Shown piece after piece: positions 1 to 10,244 of a stretch of 32,341 bases of DNA. The notes below the pieces were generated by a model that was not told where the DNA came from, did no database searches, and was given only the letters and a program-made list of their open reading frames with translations. The position numbers and the translations under genes were made by a program. Source of the DNA: an uncultured Thiodictyon sp. (GTDB lineage: Bacteria > Pseudomonadota > Gammaproteobacteria > Chromatiales > Chromatiaceae); assembly GCF_903828115.1 (NCBI RefSeq), contig NZ_CAIKKU010000333.1, forward strand, positions 1 to 32,341, given 5' to 3'. Position 1 is the stretch's first letter. The number at the start of each line of letters is the position of its first letter.

Positions 1-150
<150 letters not shown>

Positions 151-299
151 GTGTACCCGGGATCTCGGTCACCACATCAGTTCTGATCGCACCCGGTGGC
201 TGGGACGTTTTTTCCCTGTCATGGGTATATGTTACCTTTGCGCACCCAATCGGCCGACGCCTCGGCTGCCCATATCCGCCCCTTCCAGACGAGACCCCG

Positions 300-2546
300 A
301 TGACACGGTATCTGTTGACCCTGCTCGCCCTCACGCTCACCGCCCTGTGCCTGGCCGTGCCCCCGCCGACCCTGGCGGCCGATGCGGGCGCCCGGCCGCA
401 CCGGCCACGCATCGGTCTGGTGCTGAGCGGCGGCGGGGCGCGGGGCTCGGCCCATATCGGGGTGCTCAAGGTCCTGGAAGAGATGCGGATCCCGATCGAT
501 GTGGTGGTGGGGACCAGCATGGGCTCGCTGGTGGGCGGGGCCTACGCGGCCGGGCTGTCGCCGCGGGAACTGGAGCAGCGGGTTACCGGGGTGGATTGGA
601 ACGTCCTCTTCAACGATGACCCGCCGCGCCGGGAGTGGCCCGCGCGGCGCAAGCAGTTGTCGTCCAATCCGACCTTCGACTTCAGCATCGGGGTCCGCAA
701 GGGCCAGATCAAGTTGCCCGGTGGGGCCATCGCGGGTCAAGGGGTACAGTTGTTTTTCAACGACCTGGTCAAGGGCGCGGAGCGGATACAAGACTTTGAC
801 GACCTGCCGATCCCCTTCCGGGCCGTGGCCACCGACCTGGAGGACGGGCAGATGAAGGTCTTCGAGCGGGGGCCGCTGCCGGTCGCCATGCGCGCCAGCA
901 TGTCGGTGCCGACGCTGTTTGCGCCCATGCAGTGGGACGGCCACCTCTATGTGGACGGGGGTCTGGTCCGTAACCTGCCTATCGATGTGGCCCGCGGTCT
1001 GGGGGTGGACGTGATCATCGCGGTCAATCTGGGGTCCGGGTATCTGCCGCGTGACCAACTCGGCAATATTCTTGGCGTCACCGGCCAGATGATCGCGATC
1101 CTGACCGAGCAGAATGTCAAGGTCTCGCTCGCGCAGATCGATCGGGCGCGCGACGTGCTGATCGAACCGGACTTGGGCAACATCACCGCCAGCGACTTCA
1201 ACCGCGCCGAGGAGGCCATCGAGACCGGCGTGAAGGCGGCCGGGAAGGAGAAGTCGCAACTTGCCCGCTACAGCGTCAGCGAGGCGGACTATGACGCCTG
1301 GAAGCGCACGCGTTTCGGCGCCGGCCACCCGGTCGGACAGGTCTCAGAGGTACGGATCGCGGGCCTGGAGACGGTGAACCCGAAGGTCTTCGATCGCCTG
1401 GTCGCGGACCAGCGGGACCGTCCGCTGGACCGCACCCGCCTGGTGGCCGACATTCAGAAGCTCTACGGCCACGCCGACTTCGAGCGGATCAGCTACCACT
1501 TCAAGCCCGGCCCGGACGGCCGCGATCGGCTCATGATCGATGCGGTGGAGAAGGCCTGGGGCCCGGGCTATCTGAGTTTCGGGCTGGGCCTGCTGACCGA
1601 CAACAAGGGCGACAGCCGCTTCGGCCTGCGCGCCACCTACAATCGCACCTGGGCCGATCGGCTGGGTGCCGCCTGGGCCACCGAGGTCAAACTCGGTAAC
1701 GCCCCGAGCCTCTACAGCGAGTTCTTCCAGCCCTTGGATCTCGACCGGTCGGCCTTCGTCGCCCCCTTCCTGGGACTGCGCATGAGCCCGGACAGCGTCT
1801 TCCTGGGTCAGCAACGGGTCGCGCGCTACAACGTGACGCGCGGGCGCATCGGCGCGGACCTGGGCACGACCCTGGACGGGACCGAGGTGCGGGTCGGTCT
1901 CTATTACGGCCAGACGCAGGTCGCGCTCGATACCGGCATGCCCCAACTCCCGGTCGGCCGGGTGGTCGACACCGGCCTGCGCGCCAGCCTCTACTACGAC
2001 ACCCGCGACAGCGCCGGTCTGCCGCGCTCGGGCGCCCTGCTGTCGCTGGACCTGCTGAACCCGCTCCAGGCACTGGGGGCGGACGTGCAATACTCGCGCA
2101 CGCTCTTCAACAGCGAGGCCGCCTACAGCGTCGGAAAGAACACCTTCGCCCTCAGGATGAAGGGCGGGAGCAGTTTCGGCGCCAATATGCCCTACTACGA
2201 CCAGTTCGCCCTGGGCGGCTTCCTCAACCTCTCCGGCTACGCCTACGAGCAGTTCCGCGGCAATGACATGGGCTTCGGGGCACTGGTCTATTACCGCCAG
2301 ATCGCCTCGCTGTCGCCGCCGCTGGGGCGCGGTCTCTACCTGGGCGCCTCACTGGAGGCCGGGTGGCTCTCGGACGGGGACTTCGGCGATCGGACAATGG
2401 GCCGTGTGACCATCAGCCGGGAGGCGACCCGCTACGGCGGGAGCCTCTTCTTCGGCTCGGACACCTGGATCGGCCTGGCCTATCTGGCGCTGGGCATGAC
2501 CAGCACCGGCGAGAGCACGATCTATGTCATGATCGGGCGGCCCTGA
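300..2546 (+). CDS. Patatin-like phospholipase with BamA-type outer-membrane barrel (PlpD-like)
   Basis: This 748-residue protein begins with a hydrophobic signal peptide (about residues 1-27, ending near LAADA). The patatin hydrolase domain shows the oxyanion loop GGGARG at 44-49, the nucleophile motif GTSMG with Ser73, and the catalytic Asp in the DGG motif at about 219. A POTRA-like segment follows (about 350-420, starting VSEVRIAGL). The C-terminal 300 residues are rich in aromatic and glycine beta-strand patterns typical of the surface-antigen/BamA barrel. In the family this layout is a type Vd secreted lipase or an outer-membrane patatin acting on phospholipids. The ATG at 300 is chosen because it gives a signal peptide, although the ribosome site before it is weak. 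Substrate is not predictable. Confidence 0.92.
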   Translation: MTRYLLTLLALTLTALCLAVPPPTLAADAGARPHRPRIGLVLSGGGARGSAHIGVLKVLEEMRIPIDVVVGTSMGSLVGGAYAAGLSPRELEQRVTGVDWNVLFNDDPPRREWPARRKQLSSNPTFDFSIGVRKGQIKLPGGAIAGQGVQLFFNDLVKGAERIQDFDDLPIPFRAVATDLEDGQMKVFERGPLPVAMRASMSVPTLFAPMQWDGHLYVDGGLVRNLPIDVARGLGVDVIIAVNLGSGYLPRDQLGNILGVTGQMIAILTEQNVKVSLAQIDRARDVLIEPDLGNITASDFNRAEEAIETGVKAAGKEKSQLARYSVSEADYDAWKRTRFGAGHPVGQVSEVRIAGLETVNPKVFDRLVADQRDRPLDRTRLVADIQKLYGHADFERISYHFKPGPDGRDRLMIDAVEKAWGPGYLSFGLGLLTDNKGDSRFGLRATYNRTWADRLGAAWATEVKLGNAPSLYSEFFQPLDLDRSAFVAPFLGLRMSPDSVFLGQQRVARYNVTRGRIGADLGTTLDGTEVRVGLYYGQTQVALDTGMPQLPVGRVVDTGLRASLYYDTRDSAGLPRSGALLSLDLLNPLQALGADVQYSRTLFNSEAAYSVGKNTFALRMKGGSSFGANMPYYDQFALGGFLNLSGYAYEQFRGNDMGFGALVYYRQIASLSPPLGRGLYLGASLEAGWLSDGDFGDRTMGRVTISREATRYGGSLFFGSDTWIGLAYLALGMTSTGESTIYVMIGRP

Positions 2547-2636
2547 CGTGATCGCGATCGACCCCGACGCAAAGATATCTCGGCCTGCGATGTTCCTGCA
2601 ATGCCGGTTGGAGCGCGGCTATTACCTGCCCCCCTT

Positions 2637-2656
2637 CCCGTGAACTTCTCCACGGG
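2637..2656. terminator. Short hairpin between convergent genes
   Basis: CCCGTG and CACGGG form a 6-bp stem with an 8-nt loop, between the ends of the convergent genes at 2546 and 2668. There is no T-tract, so a role as a bidirectional terminator is only a guess. Confidence 0.25.
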
Positions 2657-2667
2657 GTGATCTGAAT

Positions 2668-4056
2668 TCAGGCACCCCGAGGACTAGCGTCATCCGTTGC
2701 TGCTATCGCGGCGAACACGAATAGAAGTCCCGGTATATAAAAGTACCGGCTCACAAAAGGAGTCATCGCGATGATAAGACAGTAGATCCAGCCGGTTAGG
2801 ACGAATAGTTGCGCCGGCGTGCTGCGGGAGCGTCGGACCAAGGTCGCGCAGCCTCCTGCAAGAGCTGCAAATTGCAATAGCGTCAGCGTTTGATTCGACA
2901 AGATCTGCTGTAATAGTCCGGTTAACGCGACTTGATCGAATGGTTCGCTAACGGATCGTACCCGTTGGGCAACGCCACTCGAAAGATCGATGAAAAAACG
3001 GGTAAAGAAGTCGGGTGCCGCGAGATAGGCCGGCAACAGGAGTGCAAATGCCACGCCAGCGGCGATCACCAGATAGAGGTAGCGGCGTTCGATGGTTGAG
3101 TTCAGAAGCACCCATAGGGCTACGGGGATCGACAGAAAGACCGCCAATTGATAAGTGGCGAGCATCGCTCCCGCAAGTACGGCCGCCAAGAGGTAGCGCC
3201 TGGCGATCACCGAGAGGGGTAGACCGAAGGCCATGAGAAAATAGATAAGGGTATGCCCATGCGCCATCATCTGCGCAAAAAAGGGCGACGCCAGAATCAT
3301 TGCGACCAAAACGGCTGCTATGCGATTACCCTCGGGGCCGCGCCTGAGCCGCATCAGCACCAATACAAAGCTGCCAAGCACCACGACGTTGAGCCACCGT
3401 ACATCCGTACCCAGCCACTCCAGAGGACAGTATGGGGCGATCAGTGCCGGGAAGTAATGGAGATCAAATGACGAGATCTTCTCGTAACCCAATCGATAGG
3501 GATTCGCTCCGTTGGCAACATCATTGCAGACCGCTTGCACCATGGGTAGCATGTTCGCCGCTTCAATGTCATTGGGAGTCACGATGCCGATCCACGACTG
3601 TACGACCAGAATCGTCACCAATACCAGAGAAAATGCCTGCGGTCGCCGGGGCGCCAGCATGCCGATCGCCAGGACCAACACTATCAGAAGCCCCGCTGCC
3701 GCGATCGCCATGGCACTCAACATTGCGGTGTCGAAATAGACGGAGAGAGCGAGTAACGGCAGCGGCAGCAGGTAGGCGAGGGACGAGCCTTCCGACGGAA
3801 GGCACTGCCCGACCGCAGGACGCATAGATATTTTCACGATTTGCTGCCCGACAACCCAGAGCGCTCCCAACAGAAGGACCGCGGCCGCAGTCATCACGAC
3901 AGGACGCGACTGCTCAGTGAGACGATATTGGAAACCATATGGCAACGAGAGGGCGAGCATCGCTGCCATAGCGGCGATGAACAGCGACGCGCAAGGCAGA
4001 AAGTAACGGCTTGCGGTTGCGGAGGAAGTATCTGGATCGGCCATGGTAGGGAGCAT
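2668..4056 (-). CDS. Polytopic membrane protein, GT-C/GT87-like
   Basis: The 462-residue protein consists mostly of hydrophobic segments, with about ten to twelve predicted membrane helices. After helix 5 comes a periplasmic-type loop with NPYRLG and then HYFPALIAPYCPLEWLG. This resembles the loop of GT87/DUF2029 GT-C glycosyltransferases, which use polyprenyl-phosphate sugars. No decisive catalytic motif is visible, so the assignment stays at fold level. The ATG at 4056 is used; an ATG four codons later (4044) is an equal alternative and neither has a strong ribosome site. Base composition is visibly less GC-rich than the neighbours, which hints at horizontal acquisition. It is convergent with the patatin gene and separated from kup by about 420 bp. 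Confidence 0.6.
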   Translation of the reverse strand: MLPTMADPDTSSATASRYFLPCASLFIAAMAAMLALSLPYGFQYRLTEQSRPVVMTAAAVLLLGALWVVGQQIVKISMRPAVGQCLPSEGSSLAYLLPLPLLALSVYFDTAMLSAMAIAAAGLLIVLVLAIGMLAPRRPQAFSLVLVTILVVQSWIGIVTPNDIEAANMLPMVQAVCNDVANGANPYRLGYEKISSFDLHYFPALIAPYCPLEWLGTDVRWLNVVVLGSFVLVLMRLRRGPEGNRIAAVLVAMILASPFFAQMMAHGHTLIYFLMAFGLPLSVIARRYLLAAVLAGAMLATYQLAVFLSIPVALWVLLNSTIERRYLYLVIAAGVAFALLLPAYLAAPDFFTRFFIDLSSGVAQRVRSVSEPFDQVALTGLLQQILSNQTLTLLQFAALAGGCATLVRRSRSTPAQLFVLTGWIYCLIIAMTPFVSRYFYIPGLLFVFAAIAATDDASPRGA

Positions 4057-4475
4057 CTTGTGCGTTCACTCAACCCCGCCCCGACCAGCCACACCGGTAA
4101 TCGGGGGAGTATTAGATAATACGGAATCCGGTGCCAGCAATACAGCAGCCGGCGTGGTAGACCTCAAAACCCGCGGCACTGCGACCGCACGTCCGCTGTA
4201 TGGCCGCACCTTATCCCGATTCGGCCAAGCCGACCATGATTTTATAGGTCGCAAAACAAGTGTAGCGGGAAACGGGGCCGAAGGAAACACAGTCTTCTGC
4301 GGCCCGTCGTCGAGGTACGTGATATGCCGGTGCGCCTCGCCATCGCGCGCACCGTCCGCGTGCCGGTCCGGTGCTACGCGGGGCCGGGAGACGTTCCAGA
4401 CCCTCGCACACCTGATCGTGTTCCGCCAGTCCGCCTGGCTGTTGCTGCCCCTCGTAACGAGCCGCATTACCCAAC
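4057..4475. other. Gene-free stretch between kup and the GT-C-like gene
   Basis: No convincing reading frame is seen here. The clearest structure is a 14-bp dyad at 4109-4122 (GTATTA-GA-TAATAC), placed about 55 bp upstream of the minus-strand gene that starts at 4056. On the minus strand it contains TATTAT/TATCTA -10-like sequences, so it may be that gene's promoter or an operator. Nothing else is recognised. Confidence 0.5.
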
Positions 4476-6347
4476 TCAAATCTCTACCTGGGTTCCGAGT
4501 TCGACCACGCGATTGCTCGGGATCTGGAAGAACTCGGTCGCGCTGTGGGCATTCTTGGACATCTGCTTGAACAGCCGTTCGCGCCACAGGGCCATGCCCG
4601 GTTGCAGGCTGGGGATGATGATCTCGCGACTGACGAAGAACGAGGTGGTCATCAGGTCCAACTCCAGCCCCAGGGCCGCGCACTGTTGCATGGCCGCCGG
4701 GATGTTCGGTTGCTCCATGAATCCGTATTGGATGATCAGTCGGTGGAAGCCCTTGCCGAGGTCGGTCAACGCCAGTCGGTCGGCGGCGTCCACCACCGGG
4801 ATTTCCGCCGTGACCACCGTCACCAGCACCACGCGTGCATGCAGCACCCGATTGTGTGCCAGGTTGTGCAGCAGGGCGGCCGGTACACCTTCGCGGTTAC
4901 TCGTCAAGAACACGGCGGTGGTCGGCGGGCGGGGGATATCGCTGCCGATCGAACCGAGAAAGGCCTTGAGCGGCACCGAGAGCTCGGCCATCTTGCGGAA
5001 CAGCAATTGGCGCCCCCGCTTCCAGGTCGTCAGCACGGTAAAGGACACCAGCCCGATGGCGAGCGGAAACCAGCCGCCCTGCGGGATCTTGATCGCATTG
5101 GCGCTGAAGAAGGCCAGATCGACCATCAGAAAGCCGCCTGCGACCAGCGCCACGACCAGCCAGTGCCAGCGCCACAGCAGCACCATCACGAAGGCGATCA
5201 GGATGGTGTCGATCATCATGGTGCCGGTCACGGCGATGCCGTAGGCGGCGGCCAGGCTGCTGGACGACTGGAAGCCCAGGACCAGGGCCATGACCGCCAG
5301 ATAGAGGGTCCAATTGGTGAAGGGGACATAGATCTGACCCATCGCCGAGCCCGAGGTCTGGACGATGAGCATGCGCGGCAGATAGCCCAGTTGCACCGCC
5401 TGCCGGGCCACCGAGAAGGCCCCCGAGATCACCGCCTGCGAGGCAATCACGGTGGCCATGGTGGCGAGCACCACCAGCGGGATCAGGGCCCAGGTGGGCG
5501 CCAGCAGAAAAAACGGATTCTGCACCGCCGCGGGGTCGGCGAGCAGGAGTGCCCCCTGGCCGAAATAATTGATGACCAGCGCGGGCAGGATCAGCCCGAA
5601 CCAGGCAAGCCGAATCGGGAACTTGCCGAAGTGCCCCATGTCGGTATAGAGCGCCTCACCGCCGGTGACCGCCAACACGACGGCCCCCAGCGCCAGGAAG
5701 CTCAGCCACGGATGGGCGGCGAGGAACTGCACCGCATAGAGCGGATTGAGTGCCGCCATCACCTCCGGGTGCTGCGCGATACTCAAGACCCCCAGGACCG
5801 CCAGCACCCCGAACCAGGTGCACATGACCGGCCCGAACAACATCCCCACCACCCCGGTGCCGCGTTTCTGGATGGCGAAGAGCGCGGTCAGTACCGCGAT
5901 CGTGATGGGCAGGACAAAGCCCGCGAAGCGCGGCGTGACCACCTCCAGACCCTCCACCGCGCTCAGCACCGAAATGGCCGGCGTGATCATGCTGTCGCCA
6001 TAGAACAGGGCGGCGGCGAAGACGCCGAGCAAGGCCACCAAGTGGGACAGCCGCGAGTCCTTCGTCATCCCCGTGACCAGGGCGAGCAGCGCCAGGCTCC
6101 CGCCCTCCCCCCGATTGTCGGCCCGCATGATGATGATGACGTATTTCAGCGACACCAGGATCATGATGGTCCAGAAGATCAGCGACAACACGCCGAGCAC
6201 GGCGGCGGCGGTGACCGGGATGGGATGATGGCCGGCAAAGGTCTCCTTCAGCGCATAGAGCGGGCTGGTGCCGATATCGCCGAAGACGACACCGATGGCG
6301 CCGATCACCAGGCCGCCGAGCTTCTGCGGCGAGTCAGTCGTGGACAC
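4476..6347 (-). CDS. kup: Low-affinity potassium transport system protein Kup
   Basis: Kup/HAK/KT family K+ uptake permease in the inner membrane, probably K+/H+ symport. The protein has about 623 residues, the usual family length. An N-terminal block of about 12 transmembrane helices begins with the family signature [11 protein letters not shown] and contains [16 protein letters not shown] soluble C-terminal domain of about 170 residues follows. The start is placed at the GTG at 6347 because GGAAGGAG lies at ideal distance before it. An upstream TTG at 6371 is in frame but would read through that ribosome site. The gene follows the COG4255-like gene on the same strand with a gap of about 160 bp, so it probably has its own promoter. 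Confidence 0.96.
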   Translation of the reverse strand: MSTTDSPQKLGGLVIGAIGVVFGDIGTSPLYALKETFAGHHPIPVTAAAVLGVLSLIFWTIMILVSLKYVIIIMRADNRGEGGSLALLALVTGMTKDSRLSHLVALLGVFAAALFYGDSMITPAISVLSAVEGLEVVTPRFAGFVLPITIAVLTALFAIQKRGTGVVGMLFGPVMCTWFGVLAVLGVLSIAQHPEVMAALNPLYAVQFLAAHPWLSFLALGAVVLAVTGGEALYTDMGHFGKFPIRLAWFGLILPALVINYFGQGALLLADPAAVQNPFFLLAPTWALIPLVVLATMATVIASQAVISGAFSVARQAVQLGYLPRMLIVQTSGSAMGQIYVPFTNWTLYLAVMALVLGFQSSSSLAAAYGIAVTGTMMIDTILIAFVMVLLWRWHWLVVALVAGGFLMVDLAFFSANAIKIPQGGWFPLAIGLVSFTVLTTWKRGRQLLFRKMAELSVPLKAFLGSIGSDIPRPPTTAVFLTSNREGVPAALLHNLAHNRVLHARVVLVTVVTAEIPVVDAADRLALTDLGKGFHRLIIQYGFMEQPNIPAAMQQCAALGLELDLMTTSFFVSREIIIPSLQPGMALWRERLFKQMSKNAHSATEFFQIPSNRVVELGTQVEI

Positions 6348-6506
6348 TTTGCTCTCCTTCCGGTGAAACAAAAAAGAGTAATTTGCCGCAAACAGGCGCC
6401 TCTGTCATGCCCTTTCGGGGCGGACGCGCGACGGGCCTGCCCCCCCGGCGTGGCCCTGGGCGCTTCTGTCTGATCCCGTTAGGGTTTATGCGTTCACGCG
6501 TCGGTG

Positions 6507-7562
6507 TCATCGAAAATACCTGGGCTCTCGGAACCCGCCGCGGCGCCAGAACCGGCGCTGCCCCCACGCGGTCAGGGTGAAGGTCCAGCGCTGCCCGTCA
6601 TCGAGCACCAGTGAGCGCACGCGCCCGGCGGTCAATTCGGCGTCGAGCCGCCCCGCCAGGGCCTCCAGGTCCGAGAGGGCCGCGCGCCAGGCGCCGCAGT
6701 CCCCCGTGAGTGCCGGCCACCAGAGGGCGTCCCAGAAGATCAGCACCTCCCCAGGCGGCGGCCGCGCTTCAGGCGCGGCCCAGGCGAGCGGCGTCCGGGA
6801 CCCCTCACCCAACCCCAGGGAGCGCCCGCCCGCCGCCTGCGCCAGACCCAGCGCCAAGGGGTGGTCAGCGATCGTCAGCCCCGGCCCGCCGGACACCCGG
6901 GGCAGGACCCCGCCGCCCCAGGTCCAGACCCCACTCACCGGCGGGCGGCCCAGGCGCTCGCGTTCCTGGTTGACCGGGTGCTGGTAGAAGAGCATCTGCG
7001 TCTCGTTCTGCCAACGGTTCCAGGCGCGGGCGTCCGGCCCGGCGGGCAGGAGACCATCCAGGGCGCGCCCGGCCATGGCGTGCAGGGGCCGGGTGCGCAG
7101 TTGCGGGGTTTGGTCTACCCGCAGATACCAGGCCCCCGGCCGCGGCACCGCCAGGCGCAGGCCGTCGGCGATGAAATGGGCATTGAACGCCGCCGCCAGG
7201 GCCGCCGCCTCCGCGGGCAGAACCGCGAGCGACGGGCCGGCGAAGAGCAGCAGCCGGTTCCGGTCCGGGTGCAGTTGGACCGGATCGGCGTGGAACCAGC
7301 AGCCGTCCCCGGCGAGAGCGGGCGCGTGCGTGCGCAGACACAGCGGCGCGGATGGCAGGTCCAGGTCCGGCGACGGCGGCACGCCAAAGGCGCCCGCCAG
7401 GGTTTCCAGGGGGTCGCGGGGCGCCGTCTCCCGGCAGTCGGCGCGGGACAACAGCCGGTCCAGGCCCGGAGTCGGCGCGTCCAGCCCCGCCACACAGTCG
7501 GCGGGACCGAAGAGCCCGGGGCAGATGAGTCGCAGTCTGGTCTTGGTCGCGGGCACCGGCAT
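6507..7562 (-). CDS. COG4255-type conserved protein (often misnamed RpfE-type regulator or phosphoglycerate mutase)
   Basis: The 351-residue soluble protein carries recognisable family signatures: WFHADPVQLHPDRNRLLLF near residue 90, an AAFNAHF segment, the NETQMLFYQHPVNQERE motif near 200, and VWTWGGG soon after. These place it in an uncharacterised proteobacterial family. Public labels include 'regulatory protein RpfE type' and 'phosphoglycerate mutase', neither of which I can support from motifs. There is no signal peptide or membrane helix. The ATG at 7562 is divergent from the VWA gene at 7781, leaving about 218 bp for divergent promoters. No consensus promoter was recognised there. Confidence 0.7.
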   Translation of the reverse strand: MPVPATKTRLRLICPGLFGPADCVAGLDAPTPGLDRLLSRADCRETAPRDPLETLAGAFGVPPSPDLDLPSAPLCLRTHAPALAGDGCWFHADPVQLHPDRNRLLLFAGPSLAVLPAEAAALAAAFNAHFIADGLRLAVPRPGAWYLRVDQTPQLRTRPLHAMAGRALDGLLPAGPDARAWNRWQNETQMLFYQHPVNQERERLGRPPVSGVWTWGGGVLPRVSGGPGLTIADHPLALGLAQAAGGRSLGLGEGSRTPLAWAAPEARPPPGEVLIFWDALWWPALTGDCGAWRAALSDLEALAGRLDAELTAGRVRSLVLDDGQRWTFTLTAWGQRRFWRRGGFREPRYFR

Positions 7563-7780
7563 GGCCGTCAGAGGGTGAAGTGTGCAAGTGTCTCACGTCC
7601 GTGGACCCTAAGAAGTCCAACCCGTGTTGAATCCGTCGCGGTTGCGCCCGGCTCTGGTTCTGGGCATCCTGCACCCTGACAGGAAGGCGGGCACCGGGTG
7701 TCCGCGACGGAGTTCACCAGGGGCTCCCTGACTGTCGACTTGCATCCTTCATCCTGACGAGCGATCCCGCCGAGAGACCC

Positions 7781-8497
7781 ATGCCGTCCGATCGCAAGGC
7801 CATCGACGCCGCCGGCGCTGTGAACGCCTTCCTGACCCAGGTGGCGGCGACCCCCCGCGTGGGGCCGCCGGGCACCGGCGGCCGGCTGATCTTCGCCATG
7901 GACGCCACCGCCAGCCGGGAGCCGACCTGGGACCAGGCGGCGCGCATCCAGTCGGCCATGTTCGCCGATACCCGCGCCCTGGGCGGCCTGGAGGTGCAAC
8001 TGTGCTTCTATCGGGGCTTCCAGGAGTTCGAGGCGTCGGACTGGATGGGGGATTCGCCGACGCTCCTGCAGCGCATGAACCGGGTCTTCTGCGCGGCGGG
8101 TCTGACCCAGGTCGGGCGGGTGCTGGAGCACGCCCTTGCCGAGGCCGGCCGCGGGCGGGTCAATGCCCTGGTCTTCGTCGGCGACTGCATGGAGGAGAAT
8201 CGGGAGCGTCTGGCGGACCTGGCCGGGCGGCTCGGGCTGCTGCACCTGCCGGCCTTCGTCTTCCAGGAGGGGCACGACCCGACGGCGGAGCGCAGCTTCC
8301 GGGAGCTCGCCCGCCTGAGCGGCGGTGCCTGGTGCCCCTTCGACGCCAACAGCCCGGACCTGCTGCGTGACCTGCTGGCGGCGGTGGCGGTCTATGCGGC
8401 CGGGGGCCACGCGGCCCTGACCCGCTACGGGCAGGCGCGGGGCGGGGCGGTGCTCGCGCTGACCCATCAGGTCACGCATCCGGGTCGGGGGGGCTGA
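7781..8497 (+). CDS. VWA-like domain protein
   Basis: The 238-residue protein has the beta-strand/MIDAS layout of a von Willebrand factor A domain. Strand one ends in [10 protein letters not shown] (about residues 38-47), where the usual DxSxS is DATAS. A later strand reads [13 protein letters not shown], with Asp and Glu in place for metal coordination. No membrane segment is seen. It lies 7 bp upstream of the J-domain membrane protein and the two are very probably co-transcribed. The family role is unknown. The pairing suggests a protein-handling or complex-assembly task, which is inference. Confidence 0.7.
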   Translation: MPSDRKAIDAAGAVNAFLTQVAATPRVGPPGTGGRLIFAMDATASREPTWDQAARIQSAMFADTRALGGLEVQLCFYRGFQEFEASDWMGDSPTLLQRMNRVFCAAGLTQVGRVLEHALAEAGRGRVNALVFVGDCMEENRERLADLAGRLGLLHLPAFVFQEGHDPTAERSFRELARLSGGAWCPFDANSPDLLRDLLAAVAVYAAGGHAALTRYGQARGGAVLALTHQVTHPGRGG

Positions 8498-8504
8498 GGG
8501 CACG

Positions 8505-9290
8505 ATGCTGCGTCTGTTGCTGGTCCCGCTGTTCATCCTCGGGGTCTTGTGGTTGCTGCGCTGGTTCCGGCGCACGCCGCCGGCCCGGGTCGCCGACACC
8601 CTGCGCAAGGTCGCGATGTGGACGGTGATCGGCGTCCTGGTGCTGGCCGCGGCCACCGGTCGGCTGAGCCCGGTCTTTGCCTTCATCGCCGCCCTGATCC
8701 CGGCCGCTATCCGCGTGCTAACCTTGCTGCAGGCGGTCCCCGTCCTGCAACGCCTGCTGCGCTCGCTCGGCATCCCGGTGCCCGGCGGTCTGTTCGGCGG
8801 TGGACCGGCGGCGGGCGCGGCCGGCGGGGGCGGCGGCGGGGCACCGGGGGGCTCGTCCATCCGCACCCGCTTCCTGGAGATGCGCCTGGACCACGCCACC
8901 GGGGCCATGGACGGGCGCGTGTTGGAGGGACCCTTCGCGCAGCGCGCAGTGCGGGACCTGCGCCTGGATGAACTGCTGCGGATGCTGGAACTGTATCGGG
9001 AGGCCGATGCCCAGTCGGCCGCGGTCCTGGAGGCCTATCTGGACCGGGAGCGGGGGACGGACTGGCGCGCGCGCGACCCGGGGCCGGGCGCCGCGCCCGC
9101 CGGCAGCGGCCCCATGAACGAGTCGGAGGCCCTGGCGATCCTGGGCCTGGAGCCGGGCGCCGACGCCTTGGCGGTGCGCGACGCCCATCGGCGGCTCATG
9201 CAGCGGCTGCACCCGGACCGGGGCGGCTCCGGCTACCTGGCGGCCAAGATCAACGAGGCCAAGCAGGTGCTGCTGAAGGCGCTGGGGTGA
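8505..9290 (+). CDS. Membrane-anchored J-domain protein
   Basis: The 261-residue protein has two or three hydrophobic segments within the first 80 residues ([28 protein letters not shown]; a third near 70-85), then a Gly/Ala-rich linker. A conserved middle domain follows ([20 protein letters not shown]). The C-terminal J domain starts near residue 205 ([12 protein letters not shown]) and contains the HPD tripeptide (RLHPDRGG), which stimulates DnaK ATPase. There are no zinc-finger or substrate domains, so it is a class C J-protein resembling the TIM14/DNAJC15-type bacterial proteins. It probably recruits DnaK to the inner membrane. It is coupled to the upstream VWA-like gene. Confidence 0.85.
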   Translation: MLRLLLVPLFILGVLWLLRWFRRTPPARVADTLRKVAMWTVIGVLVLAAATGRLSPVFAFIAALIPAAIRVLTLLQAVPVLQRLLRSLGIPVPGGLFGGGPAAGAAGGGGGGAPGGSSIRTRFLEMRLDHATGAMDGRVLEGPFAQRAVRDLRLDELLRMLELYREADAQSAAVLEAYLDRERGTDWRARDPGPGAAPAGSGPMNESEALAILGLEPGADALAVRDAHRRLMQRLHPDRGGSGYLAAKINEAKQVLLKALG

Positions 9291-9323
9291 GGATGGAGAA
9301 GACTATTTGCGGACAAAATAATC

Positions 9324-10217
9324 TTAAGAAGCGACGCCGCCGCGGTCTTGGCCGCAGAGGCACGACGGCAGCCCCTGGGCGAGGCTCGGGTAGCGCAGTT
9401 CCAGCCCCAGTTCCCCGCGCAGTTTGCGGTTACGCAGCCGCCGCGACTCGGTGAGATAGGACAGCATCGCCGCCGAGACCTGGCCCCCCGCGTCGGCCAG
9501 CGGGATCAGGGGTGGGCGCGGGAGGCCGGCGGCGTCCGCGATGGCGAGGAAATAGTCGGTCATGGTGCTCGGACTGTCGTCACAGGCGTTGTAGATGGCC
9601 CCGGGTCGGCCGCGCTCCATGGCGAGTGCGCAGGCGCTCACCAGGTCGTCCACATGGATGCGGTTGCTGTAGGGCGACTCCTGCGCTCGCACCATGGGCA
9701 CCCCCTGACGCAGACGCTCCAGGGGCAGGCGTCCCGGGCCATAGATTCCGGCGACCCGCAGGATCACCAGTTCGCCCCCGCTCGCCTCGGCCCAGCGCCG
9801 CACGGTCTGCTCCGCATCCCAGCGGCGGTGCGAGCGGTCCGCGCCGGGGCGGGCCGGCCAGGACTCGTCCACCCAGGCCCCCCGGCAGTCCCCGTAGACC
9901 CCGGTGGTGCTGATATAGACCACCCGGCGCGGCTGGCCGGCGCGGGTGAAGGCGTCCACCAGCCGCCGGGTGTGGGGGTCCTCGCGGCCCTGGCCCGGCG
10001 GTGGGGCCAGGTGGAAGACCCGGGCCCCGGCCAGGGGCAGGCCGCTCAGGTCGTCCGCCGCCAGGTCCAGGCGCCGGGCGGCGATCCCCGCCGCGGCGAG
10101 CCGCTCCACCCCCGCCTGGGTCTGCACCAGCCCCAGGACCTGCTCGCCGCGGTCCAGGTATTGGCGTGCCAGTCGCGTGCCCACATATCCACAACCGATG
10201 ATGACGATTTCGTTCAA
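9324..10217 (-). CDS. NAD-dependent epimerase/dehydratase family protein (YeeZ-like SDR)
   Basis: This is an extended or atypical short-chain dehydrogenase of about 297 residues. The Rossmann motif GCGYVGTRLA is at the very N-terminus. Further landmarks are VYISTTGVYGD (active-site region), RVAGIYGPGR and NRIHVDDLVSA. This spacing matches YeeZ-like nucleotide-sugar epimerase relatives of unknown substrate. The catalytic YxxxK is not obvious, which is common in this subgroup. The TTG at 10217 is chosen as start because GGAG lies 7 nt upstream and the Rossmann strand follows at once. The frame stays open far upstream, opposite the reductase gene, but that extension has no conserved content. The gene is divergent from the reductase at 10245, with 27 bp between the two starts. 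Confidence 0.85.
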   Translation of the reverse strand: MNEIVIIGCGYVGTRLARQYLDRGEQVLGLVQTQAGVERLAAAGIAARRLDLAADDLSGLPLAGARVFHLAPPPGQGREDPHTRRLVDAFTRAGQPRRVVYISTTGVYGDCRGAWVDESWPARPGADRSHRRWDAEQTVRRWAEASGGELVILRVAGIYGPGRLPLERLRQGVPMVRAQESPYSNRIHVDDLVSACALAMERGRPGAIYNACDDSPSTMTDYFLAIADAAGLPRPPLIPLADAGGQVSAAMLSYLTESRRLRNRKLRGELGLELRYPSLAQGLPSCLCGQDRGGVAS

Positions 10218-10244
10218 CCTAAAGCTCCGGGGCAACCTGCCGCG

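Noticed and set aside
219-1328. Long open frame on the minus strand opposite the patatin gene
   Set aside because: High-GC shadow frame: composition is rich in Arg, His, Gln and Asp, with no family motif, while the + strand carries clear patatin motifs.
4545-6473. 642-codon frame on the + strand opposite kup
   Set aside because: Antisense shadow with strong His/Gln/Asp bias; kup on the minus strand is unmistakable.
7568-8908. 446-codon minus-strand frame opposite the VWA/J-domain pair
   Set aside because: Antisense shadow; the + strand has VWA and HPD motifs.
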